The notes: generated from the sequence alone by a model not told the origin. 64,000 nucleotides of DNA from Megaustenia siamemsis (GCA_032433765.1 JAVIAB010000092.1:34324034-34388033); one strand, 5' to 3'. Positions 11,020 to 23,548 are shown, counted from the first letter of the stretch. Program-made: numbers and translations.

Positions 11020-11580
11020 AAAATTGCCACTATCATCAGCTTTACAGCGGCTTCGCATCTCTACGTATCTTGGCGCATCTTGATGCTTTTACTTCTTTAT
11101 TTGTCTCTACTAGACCATGTTATTCAGTCCCATTTTGCACTTTAGCTGCTCCTACCTTAGCGTTAAAATCCCCTATTATAATAGATATTTTTTGGGATAT
11201 ACACTGTTTCATGGTCATCTTTAGCTGTAGCTTGTGAAAGTAGCAATGTCTTGTTTGCTATTTTTTGTTGGCACATAAGCTTGAATAATGTTGTTATCTA
11301 TTGGTCTAACTCTCAAATTACATGACCGAATTTTATCTGATACTGGCTAAAACCGTTTCACTGTTTTGCTTCTTTCTCAATCTACCATGTTGCCTACTCC
11401 TCTTTCTTGTGTGGTTCCTGCAGGGTAAAATAAATGTCCACCATCTCGTTGTAATAATCCTTTTCCTTTCCATCTCATTTCACATAGTCCCAGGACGTTC
11501 AATTTCAGTCTCTTCATTTTTAAAATGATTTTATTTAGTTTACAATCCTAGAATTATGATCTAATGTTCTAACCTCCTAT
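11020..11580 (-). mobile_element. LINE endonuclease-domain fragment
   Basis: The - strand corresponds to the EN region of the LINE-B group. It has a decayed GDFN box near 11165 (GGGGATTTTAACGC in sense orientation) and downstream EN similarity aligned with 7660-8050. Many stops are present. It is separated from the RT remnant at 11581-11850 by loss of the intervening RT core. Confidence 0.6.
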
Positions 11581-11850
11581 TAATGTGTTCCATTCTTATT
11601 AAATCTTCATAATATGATGGTTGTTTCCTCCTGAAATTATAAACAATTAGTATATTTTTACTTTGGCCTCTTTGAGAACGACCTGAATATTCGTTGCCGC
11701 TTTCAATATTATTTCTTACAAACCATTTTTCTATGGCCTGCAACAATTTACTTGTCAGTTGTCCGACTGCCAAACAATCACATCCAATTGTCAAGACTTG
11801 CTCCACATAACAATAAATAAATGTGTCTTTTTTATATTGCATACAGCCTT
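11581..11850 (-). mobile_element. LINE RT C-terminal fragment
   Basis: The - strand gives YCYVEQVLTIGCDCLAVGQ followed by KLLQAIEKWFVR. This parallels CYVEPVLTYGCETWTIGQQ in the LINE-B copy near 5500. It is truncated on both sides. Confidence 0.65.
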
Positions 11851-11865
11851 TTTTTTTCTACCGTT

Positions 11866-14330
11866 CAGCTACCTGTGGAGCATAGGTCTTCAACAAACAC
11901 GTTCCAAGTCGTTCTGTTTCTTGCCATTCTTTTACGATCATTCCATTTCTTCCCCATCATCTTCATCTCTGTTTCTGTATGTTTTCTCCTAGAATTTCTT
12001 GGTCTTTCTCTTTGTCTTCTCCCCTGGGGATTCCAAAAAAGGGCCTGTTGTGTAATTCTCTCGGTTGGCTTCCGCAGTGTGTGTCCTAAACAAGCGCCAT
12101 CGTCTTCGCTGTATTTCTTTATCCACTGGTATTTGACTGGTACATTTCCTTAATTCTATGTTAGTGCTTTTGTCCTGACATTTCCATCCTTTTATTCTGA
12201 GTAAGCATCCATTAATGAAAGTCTGTTTCTACAAGATTGTAAATTTTGTTGTTCTTCATGTTTCACAGTCATATAATAGGACTGACTTAACATTGGAGTT
12301 GAAAGTTTTTATTTTTGTATTTAATCTAATTTCTTTGGATTTATATATGTTTCCCAGTGCAACAAAAGCTCCTCTTGCTTTCGATAACCTTATTTTGGTT
12401 TCATTTTCTGTTCCTCCCTCTTTATCTATATTACTGCCCAGATATATGTAAGATTGTACGTCTAGTAGAGGTATTTCTCCTAATTATATTTGGTTGTTGC
12501 CAACTGCATTAATTCTCATAATGTTGGTCTTATCTCTATTAATTTTCAGTCCTAGCTGTTGTGATCTCTCATCAAGTTTGCACATTTTATCCTGCATCTG
12601 TTAATGACTGTGCGATAGGAGAGTTATGTCATTAGCAAAGTCTAAATCAATAAGTTGCTTGCTTAGTGACCACTGGATTCCATTTCTGTTGTTTTGAGTT
12701 ATTCTCATAATCCAATCAAAGACCAGTAGAAAGAGAAATGGAGACAGAAGGCATTCCTGCCTTACTCCTGTTCCTATTTCAAATGCTTCTGTAAGCTGCA
12801 CTTCATGCACCACACTATATTTCATTCCTTCATACATTGCTTTTATCAGGTTAATAAACTTTATGGGGATTCTGTAATGGCTCAGCAACTTCTAAAGCAT
12901 TCCTCTGTCTAAACTATCAAATGCCTTTTCGTAATCTATGAATCCAATATAAAGTGGGGTCTGTAGCTCTAAACTTTGTTCAACTATTATACGTAGAGTA
13001 GTTATTTGATCAGCACATGATCTGTTCTTCCTAAAACCTGCTTGTTCATCTCTCAAATGTTTCTCTATGGCCTCTTTTAGTCTCCTCAGAATGATTCTGC
13101 TTAATATTTTTCCTGGCACTGATAGTAGCATGATTCTCCTATAATTTGTGCACTCCTGTAAACTTCCTTGTCTTTGATAGTTGATCATATAACCTTCTTT
13201 CCAGTCCTTAGGTATTTCTTCCCTCTCCCACATTTTTTCTAATATATTATGTAACCTCTTATTAGAGGTGTTAATATCTGCTTTGATGGCTTCAGAAGGA
13301 ATTTCATCTGGTCCTGTGGCTTTACCATTTTTAAATAGCTTGATGGCTTTCATTATTTCTTCTTTGCTTGGTTTTCCACAGTGTGCATGTAACTGTTCTT
13401 TTGCTGGTAGTATATCTGGAGGATTATTTGAGTCGGGTCTGTTCAAAAGTTCTTCAAAGTGCTCTTTCCATCTCTCCATTTGTTCCCTTATACTACTAAA
13501 CAGATTTCCTTTCTTATCTTTAATAAAAGCATTGATCTGTTTGTATTTTCCACTTAATTTCTTTGTGCTGTTGTACAGTTTTTTTCATATTCCCTTTATT
13601 TGCTGCTTCCACTTCCTCTTTAGCTAGTTCATCTATATATTTACTCTTCTCCCTTTTAATGCATCTTCTCACTTCTTTGTTCACCTCTGTGTATGCTTCC
13701 TATGTCTTGACTTTATTACTTCTCGTTTTGCTTTTATTTATGTCTGCTTTCTTGTTCTTTCTTTCTTTATTTTTATCCAGGGTCTCTGCTGTCATCCATA
13801 CCTTATTTTGGCGTTCTCTTTTTGTCAGCGTTTCTTCGCATGTCTCTTTCCATATATCCTTTACGTGTTTCCAATGATCTATATTTAATGAATTTTCTAG
13901 TTGTTGGAGGACTTGGTATTTGTTTGATATTATGACTGCGAAGTTATCTTTAATTCCTTGTTCTTTAAGAAACCCTACATTGAAATACTTTATACCCTTA
14001 TTCGTTGTAGTATATCTTTTTAGTTTAAGTTTAAGTTTGGCTATCAGAAGATGATGATCTGAAGCTACATCTGCCCCTCTATATACTTTTACGTCCTTTA
14101 AGGATGACTTAAATTTATTGTTAATACATATGTGATCAATTTGATTTTCCGTTCTATGATCTGGTGACACCCATGTAGCTTTATGTATTCTTTTATGTTG
14201 GAATATTGTTCCTTCTAGGCTCACTTGATTAAGGGCACAGAAAATCAGAAATATCTCTCAATTCACGTTTATATCTCCAAGTCCATGTTTTCCCATAAAC
14301 ACTTCGAAGCCTCTCTTGTCTGATCTTACT
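11866..14330 (-). mobile_element. LINE-A, longest copy, endonuclease C-terminus plus RT
   Basis: This is about 2.46 kb of LINE-A on the - strand. The EN end has NQIDHICINNKFKSSLKDV and GADVASDHHLL near 14130-14040. The RT part has GKATGPDEIPSEAIKAD (about 13300), DEQAGFRKNRSCADQI (about 13040), FIDYEKAFDSLDRGML (about 12930) and a B-motif RQECLLSPFLFLL (about 12760). It then has FANDITLL at motif C (about 12640), where the expected FADD is changed to FAND, and a GHTLRKPTE/GRPRN-type tail (12090-11990). Frameshifts and the motif C change make it inactive. Confidence 0.87.
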
Positions 14331-14334
14331 TTTT

Positions 14335-14480
14335 TGTTATTGCATACAGCGGTTGCATAATATTTGCCTCATTCTTTCGAATCTAACCTTTGCCCCCCTG
14401 GCTATAACACATCTCACCTCTGTTGTGCATCTACCCTTTTTGAGATTTGTATCGTTTCAAGGTATTTAGATTCATTAGAC
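14335..14480 (-). mobile_element. LINE RT C-terminal scrap
   Basis: The - strand has a YLETIQISK..RCTTEVRC-like decayed YLG region followed by KYYATAVCNN. It resembles the LINE-B segment near 5600. It is wedged between LINE-A and LINE-G. Confidence 0.5.
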
Positions 14481-15290
14481 TCTTTTAATACTTCTTCTTC
14501 TTCTCCATTCCTTCCTTAATTGCCTTTCAGCGTTGAGGGGAGCTATATTTGCTCTTCTGTTCGCTTCTGCTGCTGTTATGTTTTCTAGTACTTCTAATAT
14601 CACGTCAATCCATCTTTTTTCGTGGTCGACAGTTGGGTCTGGTATTCTCGCAACGTTTATTAAGGGCTCTCTGTGTTCTGTTTTGATATGTCTGCATTGT
14701 CACGTGGCCAAACCATTTTATATGTCGTTTCTTTTTATATTCTATGTCGGTGGCTATTACTAGCTTTTTTCACAGTTCTTTCATTGTGATCTTATCTCAC
14801 AGACTGTTTACTGTCATTCGTCTAACACATTTCATCTCTGTAGAGGTTGTTTTTCTTGTTGTTCTTGCATCTAGGATCCAGGACAGACAATGGTAGCACA
14901 ACGTTGGGACGAAGTTTATTGCACATTGTCCGTTTTGCCTCTAGAGTTATTTCTTTGTTGACAATAGTGGTGTTAGCTGTCCAATGATTTGACACTATTT
15001 GATGCATCTTGAGTCTATCTCTGCTGTTTGTGATTGTCGGTTGTCACTAAACTTCCTAGGTATTTGAATTCCTCCACTTGCTTTAGTTGCCTACCGTCTA
15101 TAGTTATGCTAATGTTCTGTTTTTATTTGACGAGATTCATGACTTCTGTTTGTCGATGTTGATTATCATGTTGTATTTTGTGCCTCTGCTGTTGATTTTA
15201 TTTAAGTGTTCTTGTAGTCTTCTATGTTTCCATGTATTAGCGCCTGATCCTCTGGAAATAAAAGCTCGTTGAATTCTTCTGTTTTAATAC
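14481..15290 (-). mobile_element. LINE-G, C-terminal half
   Basis: The - strand has an EEFKYLGSL-like region near 15070, MHQIVSNHWTANTTIVNKEI near 15000-14940, a decayed VLYGSETW region, and a tail with GHV near 14705 and RKRWID near 14630. The tail is the same family as 1-284 and 18186-18450. Stops and small deletions are scattered throughout. Confidence 0.7.
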
Positions 15291-15857
15291 TAACTCATTG
15301 ACATTAATTCTATATTTAAGAGATATATTTGTATAATTTTACTTTATGTTGCTGAGACTAATGCATTCATTTTCACTGTACATTACTATAATGTACAAGT
15401 GCGTTGGCAAATAATGTTGACAAGGTCGACTACATTGCAGCTCTAATCGTAGCAAAGGCCTAAACGACTTCAATTTAAACTAGAGTGCATAGTCACTTCC
15501 TCACTCATTTCCTCAAAAACACACACTTGAAACAGACTAAAGAATAGAAACGGTTTAAGCGACAATGTTAGTCTCTGGAAAAAAAAAACAGAGCATATGT
15601 AGCCATTGTGCATTGTCAGTCATGGCGTTAGCTAGGTCAAACTCAAGGTCTATCCTTTTGTGTAAATCATTGTATCACTTAACAATTAAGACTATGTTAC
15701 TATCATACTTCATGTTGTTTATATTATAATCACTGTTTGATTTTTATGGTATGCCTTACCCTTGCTGACACATTGTTTTTTTTTCAACTTTTCCAAATGA
15801 TGTCATGTCTGTATGACTGCTTTTTGTTTCTGGTACTTGTTATTTTTATTATTCTAT
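15291..15857. other. Intron sequence, nothing recognised
   Basis: AT-rich, with no assigned repeat. Confidence 0.45.
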
Positions 15858-16756
15858 CTATTGACCTTTCGAGCCGTAACCGGCCCATAGGGCGTAGACC
15901 AAGATACACCTTCTCCTATATGAATTTTTGTTCTAGCAGTTTTCTTTTAAAGATATTTTATTAAATCTCGCCATCTGTCTCTGTTCTGTGCAAGCAGTTC
16001 TATCTCATTGAGGGAGCCGATTCCTGCTGCTCTTGCCTCTCTCATCAATGTTCTTCTCAGTGTCTCCCTGGGTCTTCCTCTTTTTCTTTTACCTGTTGTT
16101 TCCCATATGAGGGCTTGCTTTGCTATTCGATTATTATCTCTTCTCATCACATGTCCAACGTATGACCATCGTCTTTTCTTTATTACTGAAGATATTAGTG
16201 GTTGATTGGCGATTTCTCTAATTTCCTCGTTTGTTTTGAATTCGTTCCATTCTATACCAAGTATTTTCCTTAGACATTTATTTTCGAATGCGTTCAACTT
16301 TGTTTCTATATCTCTTGTTGTTTTCCAGCTTTCAGACGCATACGTAAGGGTTGATAGTACATTTGATTTGAATAGCCTAAGTTTTGTGTTTGTGCTAATG
16401 AGTTTTGATTTCCACAACTTTTCAAGGCTTCTGAAAGACATTGCTGCTTTAGCCAGTCTGATTCTAATTTCTTTGCTCGTATCCCCTTCTCGATCAATGT
16501 GACTTCCAAGATAGATAAAGTGATCGATCTCTTCTACTGGTTTGTTTTCCATGTATATTTTGTCACTTGTTGGAATTAAACTTTTCATGACTTTAGTCTT
16601 TTCATGATTGACCTCAAGCCCAATTTTGCTGGCTATTGATGATAGTTCATTTGTGTTTTCCTGCATCGTTTTTATCTGACTGCTGATGAGAACTATGTCA
16701 TCAGCAAAGTCGAGGTCCTCCAAATGGTCTCCTTGTATCCATTCGATGCCTTTATT
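15858..16756 (-). mobile_element. LINE-D, RT C-terminal 258 residues open
   Basis: The - strand frame 16723 to 15947 is unbroken. It starts at RT motif C (EDLDFADDIVLISSQ), then FIYLGSHIDREGDTSKEI, STLTYASESWKTTRDIETK, CLRKILGIEWNEF, RRWSYVGHVMRRDNNRIAK and GKRKRGRPRETLRRTLMREA. It is 5'-truncated just upstream of motif C, so the catalytic core is missing. The tail region TTGACCTTTCGAGCC is shared with 26157-26175. The open frame suggests a fairly young insertion. Confidence 0.85.
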
Positions 16757-17106
16757 ACCAGTGCAGCATTATTTTTATTATTAGATCTTTAATATTATAC
16801 GAACCCAATAACATATATATGTTAGAAATGAGCAGTATAAGTAAAGATGCAATCTTGGGATTACAACAATTTGGAAAATAACATTGAACAAGTAGAAACG
16901 ACAATCTGCAAAGAGTAATCTGTGTGTGTACACTATTAGTATGCTAATCATGCCATTAGTGTGTACAGACATTGTCATCTAGTGATAGTAGATGAGCACC
17001 CATAGGTTTCTCTTGAGTACTGTGATGCCAACTCTAACAACAATACTAGTAGACCTTATCAAATAATGCATTAATAGTTTTTATTTAATTATTGTCTTCC
17101 TTGCAG
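16757..17106. other. Intron sequence leading to module 1 exon b
   Basis: No repeat was assigned. The last 25 bp (TTATTGTCTTCCTTGCAG) form a strong acceptor. Confidence 0.5.
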
Positions 17107-17149
17107 AACCAGATAGATGAAGCACTGATGTTTGCATATATTGAAATAT
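17107..17149 (+). CDS. Module 1, exon b
   Basis: The 43-bp exon is bounded by TTGCAG and GTATGT and runs phase 0 to phase 1. It encodes NQIDEALMFAYIEI. It was chosen because the same position in module 2 has a 46-bp exon of identical phases encoding ALTSTERIVAVRFIAG. Both read as a beta-strand-like hydrophobic stretch after a polar start. It is short, so on its own it would be weak. It joins in frame to exons 2347-2513 and 23270-23314 (the split codon becomes TGG, Trp). Confidence 0.65.
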
Positions 17150-17734
17150 GTATGTATAAACCATTAAAACTATTTTATTGTATGTAGTTTATTTTATTAT
17201 TTTGTAAAATGTCAACAAAGTATCATCACTGATGAAGTGATTACGAAAATGTTAAAACAATTTTACAGTTTTATGCAGTGGAATGATGTACTGTTTTTAA
17301 ATAAAATGTATGAATTAGTTCAGCAAATTTTCAACAATGTGCAGGCCCTGAATACAACATGGCCATAACAAAACACCTCCTGGCTATTTGTCGTAGCATA
17401 TACACCAAAATCAAGTTTAACATTTGATGACTGATACAAGTCAAAGAGATGACATGTATGTGACAAATGCTGACACAATATTTAAAGTGAAAAGTTAGTG
17501 ATCCACGAAGAGGAATCAAAATATAATTGTTCATGACAAGAAGTGCATTGATTGATATAATTGATGTGCAGACTTTGCTATTCAAACATTAATAACTATT
17601 GACAATTCTGAAAAAAGACTACATACAGTAATGGATCTGTTTTCAGACAAAAGCAGTCAAATTTGGGTTTTTACGAATAGACTGAGGGAAAGAATCATTG
17701 CAGATTAAGTGAAGGTTGAAGTACGAGACTTGAA
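17150..17734. other. Intron sequence, nothing recognised
   Basis: AT-rich, with no assigned repeat or exon. Confidence 0.5.
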
Positions 17735-18040
17735 TGTGCCTCTTAGCATGCGAGTTTTCACCCATGTGTGCTCGGCCCCCTATCCAGAAGTGTTCGGAGA
17801 CTACTGGATAGTGTCGTTTCAAGCATCAAAACTCACGATGTGAGGCGGCATTCCACAACTCCCAAGGGTTATACACTGGTACCCATTTCTGCCAGCGGCG
17901 TGGTCGATCGCGGAAGTATTTTATTATTTTCTTAACCACGAGTACAATTCACACTGCTTCCAGCGGGAATCGAACGAGGGTTGTCCGAACCTCGGTGGCC
18001 CAGTCGAGTGGTTTTCCCAACTAGGCTATCGAGGCCCCCA
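17735..18040 (-). mobile_element. tRNA-derived SINE (SINE-2)
   Basis: On the - strand it begins GGGGGCCTCGATAGCC, with an A-box-like TAGCCTAGTTGGG (18028-18016). A canonical B box, GTTCGATTCCC, lies at 17975-17965, giving the spacing of a tRNA head. A non-tRNA body of about 230 bp follows, down to about 17735. It is a pseudogene-like head in a SINE rather than a functional tRNA gene, because no full cloverleaf or discriminator end can be drawn. Confidence 0.75.
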
Positions 18041-18185
18041 AAGATTAAATATACTCTGCAACAAGCTCTAATTAGAGAGTGAAGAATGAACTGATGACTT
18101 TAATGTTTTATAAAGAAAGGCATATGTAAATACAGCAAATACAGATAATATAATTGCAGCCACTGCTCCAAAAGGTACGGTAGGA

Positions 18186-18448
18186 TACCCGTCATAGAAT
18201 ATATAAGGAAACAACAGATAAAATGGGTTGACTACGTGAAAAGGCAGAAAGATCAAAACACAACACAACGAGCCTTCAGCAAACGTTGTGAGAACACCAG
18301 ACCCAAGGGTCGACCACGAAAAAGATGGATCAATGGAATATTAGAAGCACTAGGAAACATGACAGCAGCAGAGGCGAACAGAAGAGCAAAATACCGCAAA
18401 TTAAATCTCCCCCTCGACGCTGAACGGCAGATGAGGAAGGAAAGAGGA

Positions 18449-18450
<2 letters not shown>
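18186..18450 (+). mobile_element. LINE-G 3' end
   Basis: The + frame has FSKRCENTRPKGRPRKRWIN then GILEALGNMTAAEANRRAKY. This is the cleanest copy of the LINE-G tail in the window, and it ends directly in a TA microsatellite. Confidence 0.75.

Positions 18451-18496
<46 letters not shown>
18451..18496. repeat. (TA)n microsatellite
   Basis: A pure TA run, followed by ATAATAATAATA. Confidence 0.95.
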
Positions 18497-18498
<2 letters not shown>

Positions 18499-18539
18499 AT
18501 AATAATATGGAAGAGCAGATGGTGTTTATAAAAAAAATA

Positions 18540-19215
18540 GAAGATGCAGAAATGTAAAGTATTCGTCTCGAAATCCGGAGTAAGAGAAGAGTGCTTATTG
18601 TCACCATTCTTGCTTATCACTTACATTGGTAAAATGCATAAAATAAGGATATAAATCAGCTACTCCCTGTTGACGTTCAGGCCCTAATAGTTTTCAAAGA
18701 AACATAACTTAAAAAAAACATCTGTTGTATTTCAGTAAAGAATTCAAAATGCATAAATGAAATTAAGCACTTTAAAAAATACAGAAGTCTTAACAATGGG
18801 AAGACAAAAGCAGATGATAAACATTGCTATAGAACACTAAGTTAAAGTTATAAATCAAGCAATAAACTTAAAATATATGGGAACCGAATTCTCTGAAGAT
18901 GGTAAAATAGATAAAGATATATATACATCCTTTGCAGCAAGGCAAATAAAATATTATACAGTTAGCTCCTATGCATCAACACACAACAATACCTATCAGC
19001 TCAAAGAAACATCTTAAACTGAGTATATTCATTCACAGTGTGCTACCAATACCCAACATGATCACTTACGACTAAGCATAAAAGAAAGTTTATCACCACA
19101 GAGATCATATATCTGAGAAAAGCGTTTTAAGTGATAAGAAAAAACAGAATCAGACAGGAAGTCATAAGAGAAATAGTGGATATTGGATCTATCGTATGCT
19201 ACCTATAGAAACAAT
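18540..19215 (+). mobile_element. Decayed LINE-E-like RT fragment
   Basis: The + strand shows a B-motif SGVREECLLSPFLLIT near 18575-18622 and YMGTEFSEDGKIDKDI near 18877-18921. The latter parallels YLGTMFTEDGKLDREIDM in the LINE-E copy at 37560-38325. Numerous stops are present. Confidence 0.6.
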
Positions 19216-19339
19216 AAATAAAATGATTTCCACATAAAAAAAATGTCATGCGATTCCTTACCATACAAAGCAATTTGCCGTGTGCTGAGACTGCTATGGT
19301 GGGGACTGCAGCTATCTTTCTCTGTTCGGGAGATGAAAT

Positions 19340-19445
19340 ATTAATTCTGATGTTCCACTGGGCGGTTGAGCAATTGTGGATTTTAATTCCTTTTCAGTGC
19401 ATTGATACCGGGGCCTTCCATAACCATAACCATTCAAAGTATATA
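19340..19445 (+). mobile_element. Short S4 repeat, sense copy
   Basis: It matches the insertion at 7319-7445. GTTCCACTGGGCGGTTGAGC is followed by a body ending TTCCATAACCATAACC. No target duplication is evident. Confidence 0.65.
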
Positions 19446-19499
19446 TTGAATGATAAAAAAGAAGAACAAACATACCCAGAGTAAGGGCGATACTAAAAA

Positions 19500-19795
19500 A
19501 AATGAAGAAAAAAAGTGGTATGGTGACAGCTTCACGTGGTAATGGACGAAACAAAAGTCGACGTTTCGGCCAAGTAGGCCTTCATCTGGACGAACAACAA
19601 ACACACAAATTATATATAACGATATATTAACAAATCTAACTACATGGCGATAATATTATACACAGAGTAAGAGGGACATATAACATAAAAAAAACTCTGT
19701 AACAACATCAACTGGCAATAGATAAAGCTGCCAGAAGGCCGAGAGCCATTACTTTCAATCTCTCATATACTCGTATGTGTACAAGAGGATATGAA
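19500..19795 (-). repeat. Interspersed repeat R5, copy 2
   Basis: It is the inverse complement of 10691-11008, sharing GTCGACGTTTCGGCCAAGTA and AAGTGGTATGGTGACAGC. Identity is high in the central 120 bp and lower outside. Confidence 0.65.
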
Positions 19796-19928
19796 GAAAG
19801 AAAAACAAATTACAATAATTTTAGGAAAGTTTTGATCAATCACGATTTATTTTGATATCTCTAAATCTAGGAATTATGCTATATTTAAATTAGAACTAAA
19901 TTCAAATCTCCTTTCCCTACATTATGCA

Positions 19929-20820
19929 GTATCATCATCATCATCATGTGTCATACAGGTTGGCGTAGGCGATCATGTCCTTCCATACTCTTCTATCCAC
20001 AGTGCTTCAAATCAATTCTCTTGTTAATTGTTTTCCGTGCCATAATAATAAGCTTTATAATATTTTTTCTCTTTATTGTACGTGATCCCTCTTTCCCTTT
20101 ATTTTGCTAGTTTTAACCAAGTATTCCAACTTTCCTCTTCTCATGATGTGCCCGAAGAATGTTGTTTGTTTTTTTTTTTCTGATGTTTTTAGGAGTACAA
20201 TTTTTTTTTTTTTTGGCCTCTATCAGAATGTCATTATTGGTCATTTTAGATGTTCATGGAAATTTCAACATTCTTCTGGGAAATACCATCTATATCAACT
20301 CTCTTCCTCAATTATATTGACACAGACTTGTTGAAGAAGATGTTTTTCATTTTCTGAAATGCTATTTTGGCCTGAGCTATTCTGCTTTTTATTTCTGTGG
20401 GGCACCTTCCATCTTTTGTTATTATTGTGCCCAAGCACTTGACTCGTTGCACTTGTTTCACTTGAAACAGATTTATCCTGTTTATTTTTTAAGCTTCATG
20501 ATTATGATTATTGTTTCTTCGATATGGCATTACTTCTGTTTTCTTACTTTACAAATTGAAACCTTTATGTTGCTTTCTTTTACTATTATGTCTATCATTT
20601 CGTGCAGTTCATTCTGTCTCTGCTATTAAGACTATGTCGTCCGCATATCGCAAATTGTTTATGTTGAGACCATTGACTTCAATTCCTTTTTTTATACTAT
20701 TGATCTCGTAATATTTTCGTTGTAAAGTGAAAACAAATTCGGCGACAGAACAATCTTGTCTGATTCCTTGTAATTCTTATGGCTACTGTTTGTTGCCAGT
20801 ATGCATTATGTTAATGATGA
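19929..20820 (-). mobile_element. LINE-B-type RT, decayed
   Basis: It starts at an ATCATCATCATCATG tail and runs on the - strand up to an RT segment. A decayed YADD box lies near 20650-20625 (TTGCGATATGCGGACGACAT in sense). A GNKQ-like region near 20790 corresponds to QQTAAIRTGNQ of LINE-B. Stops and frameshifts are frequent. Confidence 0.7.
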
Positions 20821-20825
20821 TTAAA

Positions 20826-21245
20826 TATTGGTTATGGTTATGGTTAGTCGAAGACCCAGGTATCACTACAAACGAATTACAGTCCATAATTGCTCAACCG
20901 CCTGTGCCAGTGGAATCATCATCGGAAATAAAACTCATCTCATTGAAGGATTCAAACAAAGAAAAGCAGCTACAGTAGACATCAAGGTCTACTTGTAGCT
21001 ACAGAAGACATCAAAAGACACCGAACATGAACACAGCTGAAATGTCGTTAGTCATACGATATCATCATTCATCGTAAGCAATAGGAATATCAAAACACGA
21101 TCCGAATGAAAAACACAGCTCACAGAGTACACAGAGCACTAAACTCAGTAGCTCCTGCAGCAAGTCGGACTTGGAATATGAGGAACTGCAACAAGGGACA
21201 TTTTCAGACTGAGCCTCAAAGGGTCCTGCCGCATATCCACCATAC
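20826..21245 (-). mobile_element. S4 repeat, long copy
   Basis: It contains the S4 end with ATGGTTATGGTTA at 20831-20850 (the tandem tail in reverse) and extends about 400 bp. The extended part includes ACACGATCCGAATGAAAAAC and GCAGCTCACAG-type stretches shared with 35515-35705. This shows the short S4 copies are 5'-truncated versions of a longer element. Confidence 0.65.
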
Positions 21246-21628
21246 AAACTGAAAGTCCGATTAAATATTGAAATATGCAAAGCTGTTATTAGAAACGCGC
21301 GATTTGACTATCAAATGTAATAATATTGCACACCCCATCTTTTCATAGATAGAGATGGTCTTTGTAAACTGTTTCTTTGGACTTGACTTGGTAGACCGAA
21401 TTCTTTCAAATAATACCAATTATATTTATCATGAGAGCTAAATTCAAAACTAACTTTAAAAGAAACATTGTCCAGTTTATTAGTTACTAAAATATTGAAC
21501 ATCGGCGTTATTTATATGGGTGTAAATGTTGGTTCGTACAATTTCATTGGCTAGTTCTCATATAAGCAAAGTCATATTTGCAATTCTACACACAATTTGT
21601 TTTCGTAAAATTTTATAAAATATAGAAA
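21246..21628. other. Intron sequence, nothing recognised
   Basis: AT-rich, with no assigned repeat. Confidence 0.45.
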
Positions 21629-22560
21629 AGAGAACTCTACATCCAATGATATAAGAAGAAGATTAAGACAAGGATGCATCCTATCACCAAGCGTGTTCAA
21701 TCTATACACGGAGCACATTTTTACAAACATCACAGGGATGCCAGTCCTTAATAATAAAGGAAGATACCCAATAACCTAAGATATGCTGATAATAATTTTA
21801 TAATAGCAGAAAATCCTGAAGTTCTACAGTAATTACTTGAGAAATAAACAGTCAAGCAAGAATATGTATTAGATATGAATATCAAAAGGACTGAAACTAA
21901 TATCATAAACATAGAAAATGCTCAAAACCTACAAAAGGACATCAAAGTTAAAGGAGTAAACATGGAGACAGTTCAGGGCTACAGCTACCTTGGATATACT
22001 ATCACCAGTAATGGAAAATGTAAAACTGAAATAGACAAAAGAATGGGAATGGCAACAAGTAATTTTAATATCATGAAAAATATACTTACATCGAAATAAA
22101 TAACACCAGAGCTAAACCTAAGAATAGCAAAATGTTATATTTTTTCAAAATTCCCATATGGTGCAGAAACATGGTCATTAGATAAGAAAACAGAAAAGAG
22201 AATTGAAGCTATTGAAATGTGTAATATAGAAGAGTATGTAGAATTGGATGGAAATAAAAGAAAACAAACGTTGACGTCTTAAAACAACTAAAAATGAAAA
22301 GTGAACTACTAAATAGAATTCAAACAAGACTAATGACATTTTTTGGGGCATGTTAAAAGACTATTGAGCCTATTGAGAGTAATCTTGGAAGGGAAAATAC
22401 AAGTTTAAAGAAGGAGACTAAGACTAATGTTGACGAGTAGCATCAACAGATGGACGAATCAGCCTATGACAACCTGCATCATCAAAGCAAGAGGCAGATC
22501 AGAATGGCGCTCAGTAGTAGCCAACCTTCCATGTGGAGACGGCGCACAATGATGACAATT
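21629..22560 (+). mobile_element. LINE-C, 5'-truncated, decayed
   Basis: The + strand has RQGCILSPSVFNLYTEHIF (motif B) near 21670-21725, then a broken motif C. It then has VQGYSYLGYTITSNGKCKTE near 21972-22030, a decayed FPYGAETWSLDKKTEKRIEA and a GHVKR region. It ends near 22560 after CNLPCGDGA-like codons with a GATGAC tail. It matches the cleaner copy at 45796-47106. Confidence 0.8.
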
Positions 22561-23269
22561 GTATGCAACAGTTTTAAGAAGAGTGAAAAGTTTGATAACG
22601 ATCCTATTTTAGTAAAATTTGATGGTATCGCTTACAAGTCAATTTTTTTAATCTTTTAAAAGTTACGACCCCCCTGCTATATAGTTGGTATAATAAACTA
22701 TAAAAAGGATTGGGGTTCTATGAGAATTTTCTAATGAGTCCTTTTATTTTAAATGTAGAATTTGGATGACAAAAATTTACATTTGAGCATATATTTTATC
22801 TTGATATAAACTTCAATCAGTGTCAAAGATTTATATAATATCAGTAAGGTTGTAATACGTAATTTCATTTGAACAATTTAATATCTTCTGATATTATATT
22901 GTGTTTAAATTATTCAAAGAATACATTAAAACTGGCATTTTAAATAAAGAAAGGCAAAAATAGAAAGTGTAAAACGAGATTGGCTTTAACAAGAAACGTA
23001 ATTAAACCATCAGTAAGAAACTCTTCATTATATTTAAGAAGACAAACATACTTGAAACTGCCTATAGTGCAAGGATTTTTTTTTCCCTGGTAAATAACAA
23101 ACTATTTAGGTCCATACGTCATAGTGGCATTTACTTCACTGGCGTCAATTTGACGTTTGATTATTAATGCACTGTACTTGGTGACCATTCTATTACTTAT
23201 TTCCTTGCTTTTAAATGAGATTTATGTTTATAATTTGCTAAATATATCATTTTCATTTTTTTATAATAG
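22561..23269. other. Intron sequence, nothing recognised
   Basis: AT-rich. The final 25 bp before 23270 are T-rich and form the acceptor for the next exon. Confidence 0.5.
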
Positions 23270-23314
23270 GGAAGAAAGGTGACTCAACTGAAAAGGAGTT
23301 TTTAGATGATGTTG
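23270..23314 (+). CDS. Module 1, exon c
   Basis: The 45-bp exon lies between TTATAATAG and GTAAGT and is phase 1 to phase 1. It encodes KKGDSTEKEFLDDV after a split Trp codon. The module 2 counterpart, 47808-47852, is exactly 45 bp with the same phases and encodes KEEYTGLNSSLSKL. Both are polar, probably a surface loop or helix. It can be skipped without breaking the frame. Confidence 0.72.
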
Positions 23315-23548
23315 GTAAGTCCGTACATAGTACATTTGGATTTTCTATTTTTTTTTAATGTATTTACAAAAGCATTGCCGTTTCGAGATTTAATAAGTAA
23401 AATGTTTTTACAGTGTCTCTAGTTAAATTATTATGATTTTAAAAATTAAATATCTGTGTAAGAATACCACATATAGACCTATCTGCAAAAGTATTACTGT
23501 TTTAGTGATGTGCAGTTTTAAATAATTGATTTTATGTTTGATTATCAG

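Noticed and set aside
15947..16723. Host gene with a 258-residue open frame
   Set aside because: The FADD, YLG, GHV and GRPR motifs are those of a LINE reverse transcriptase, and related copies are at 26155-28510.
17965..18040. tRNA gene on the - strand
   Set aside because: A and B boxes are present, but no complete cloverleaf or anticodon stem could be drawn and a long non-tRNA body follows. A SINE head explains it better.
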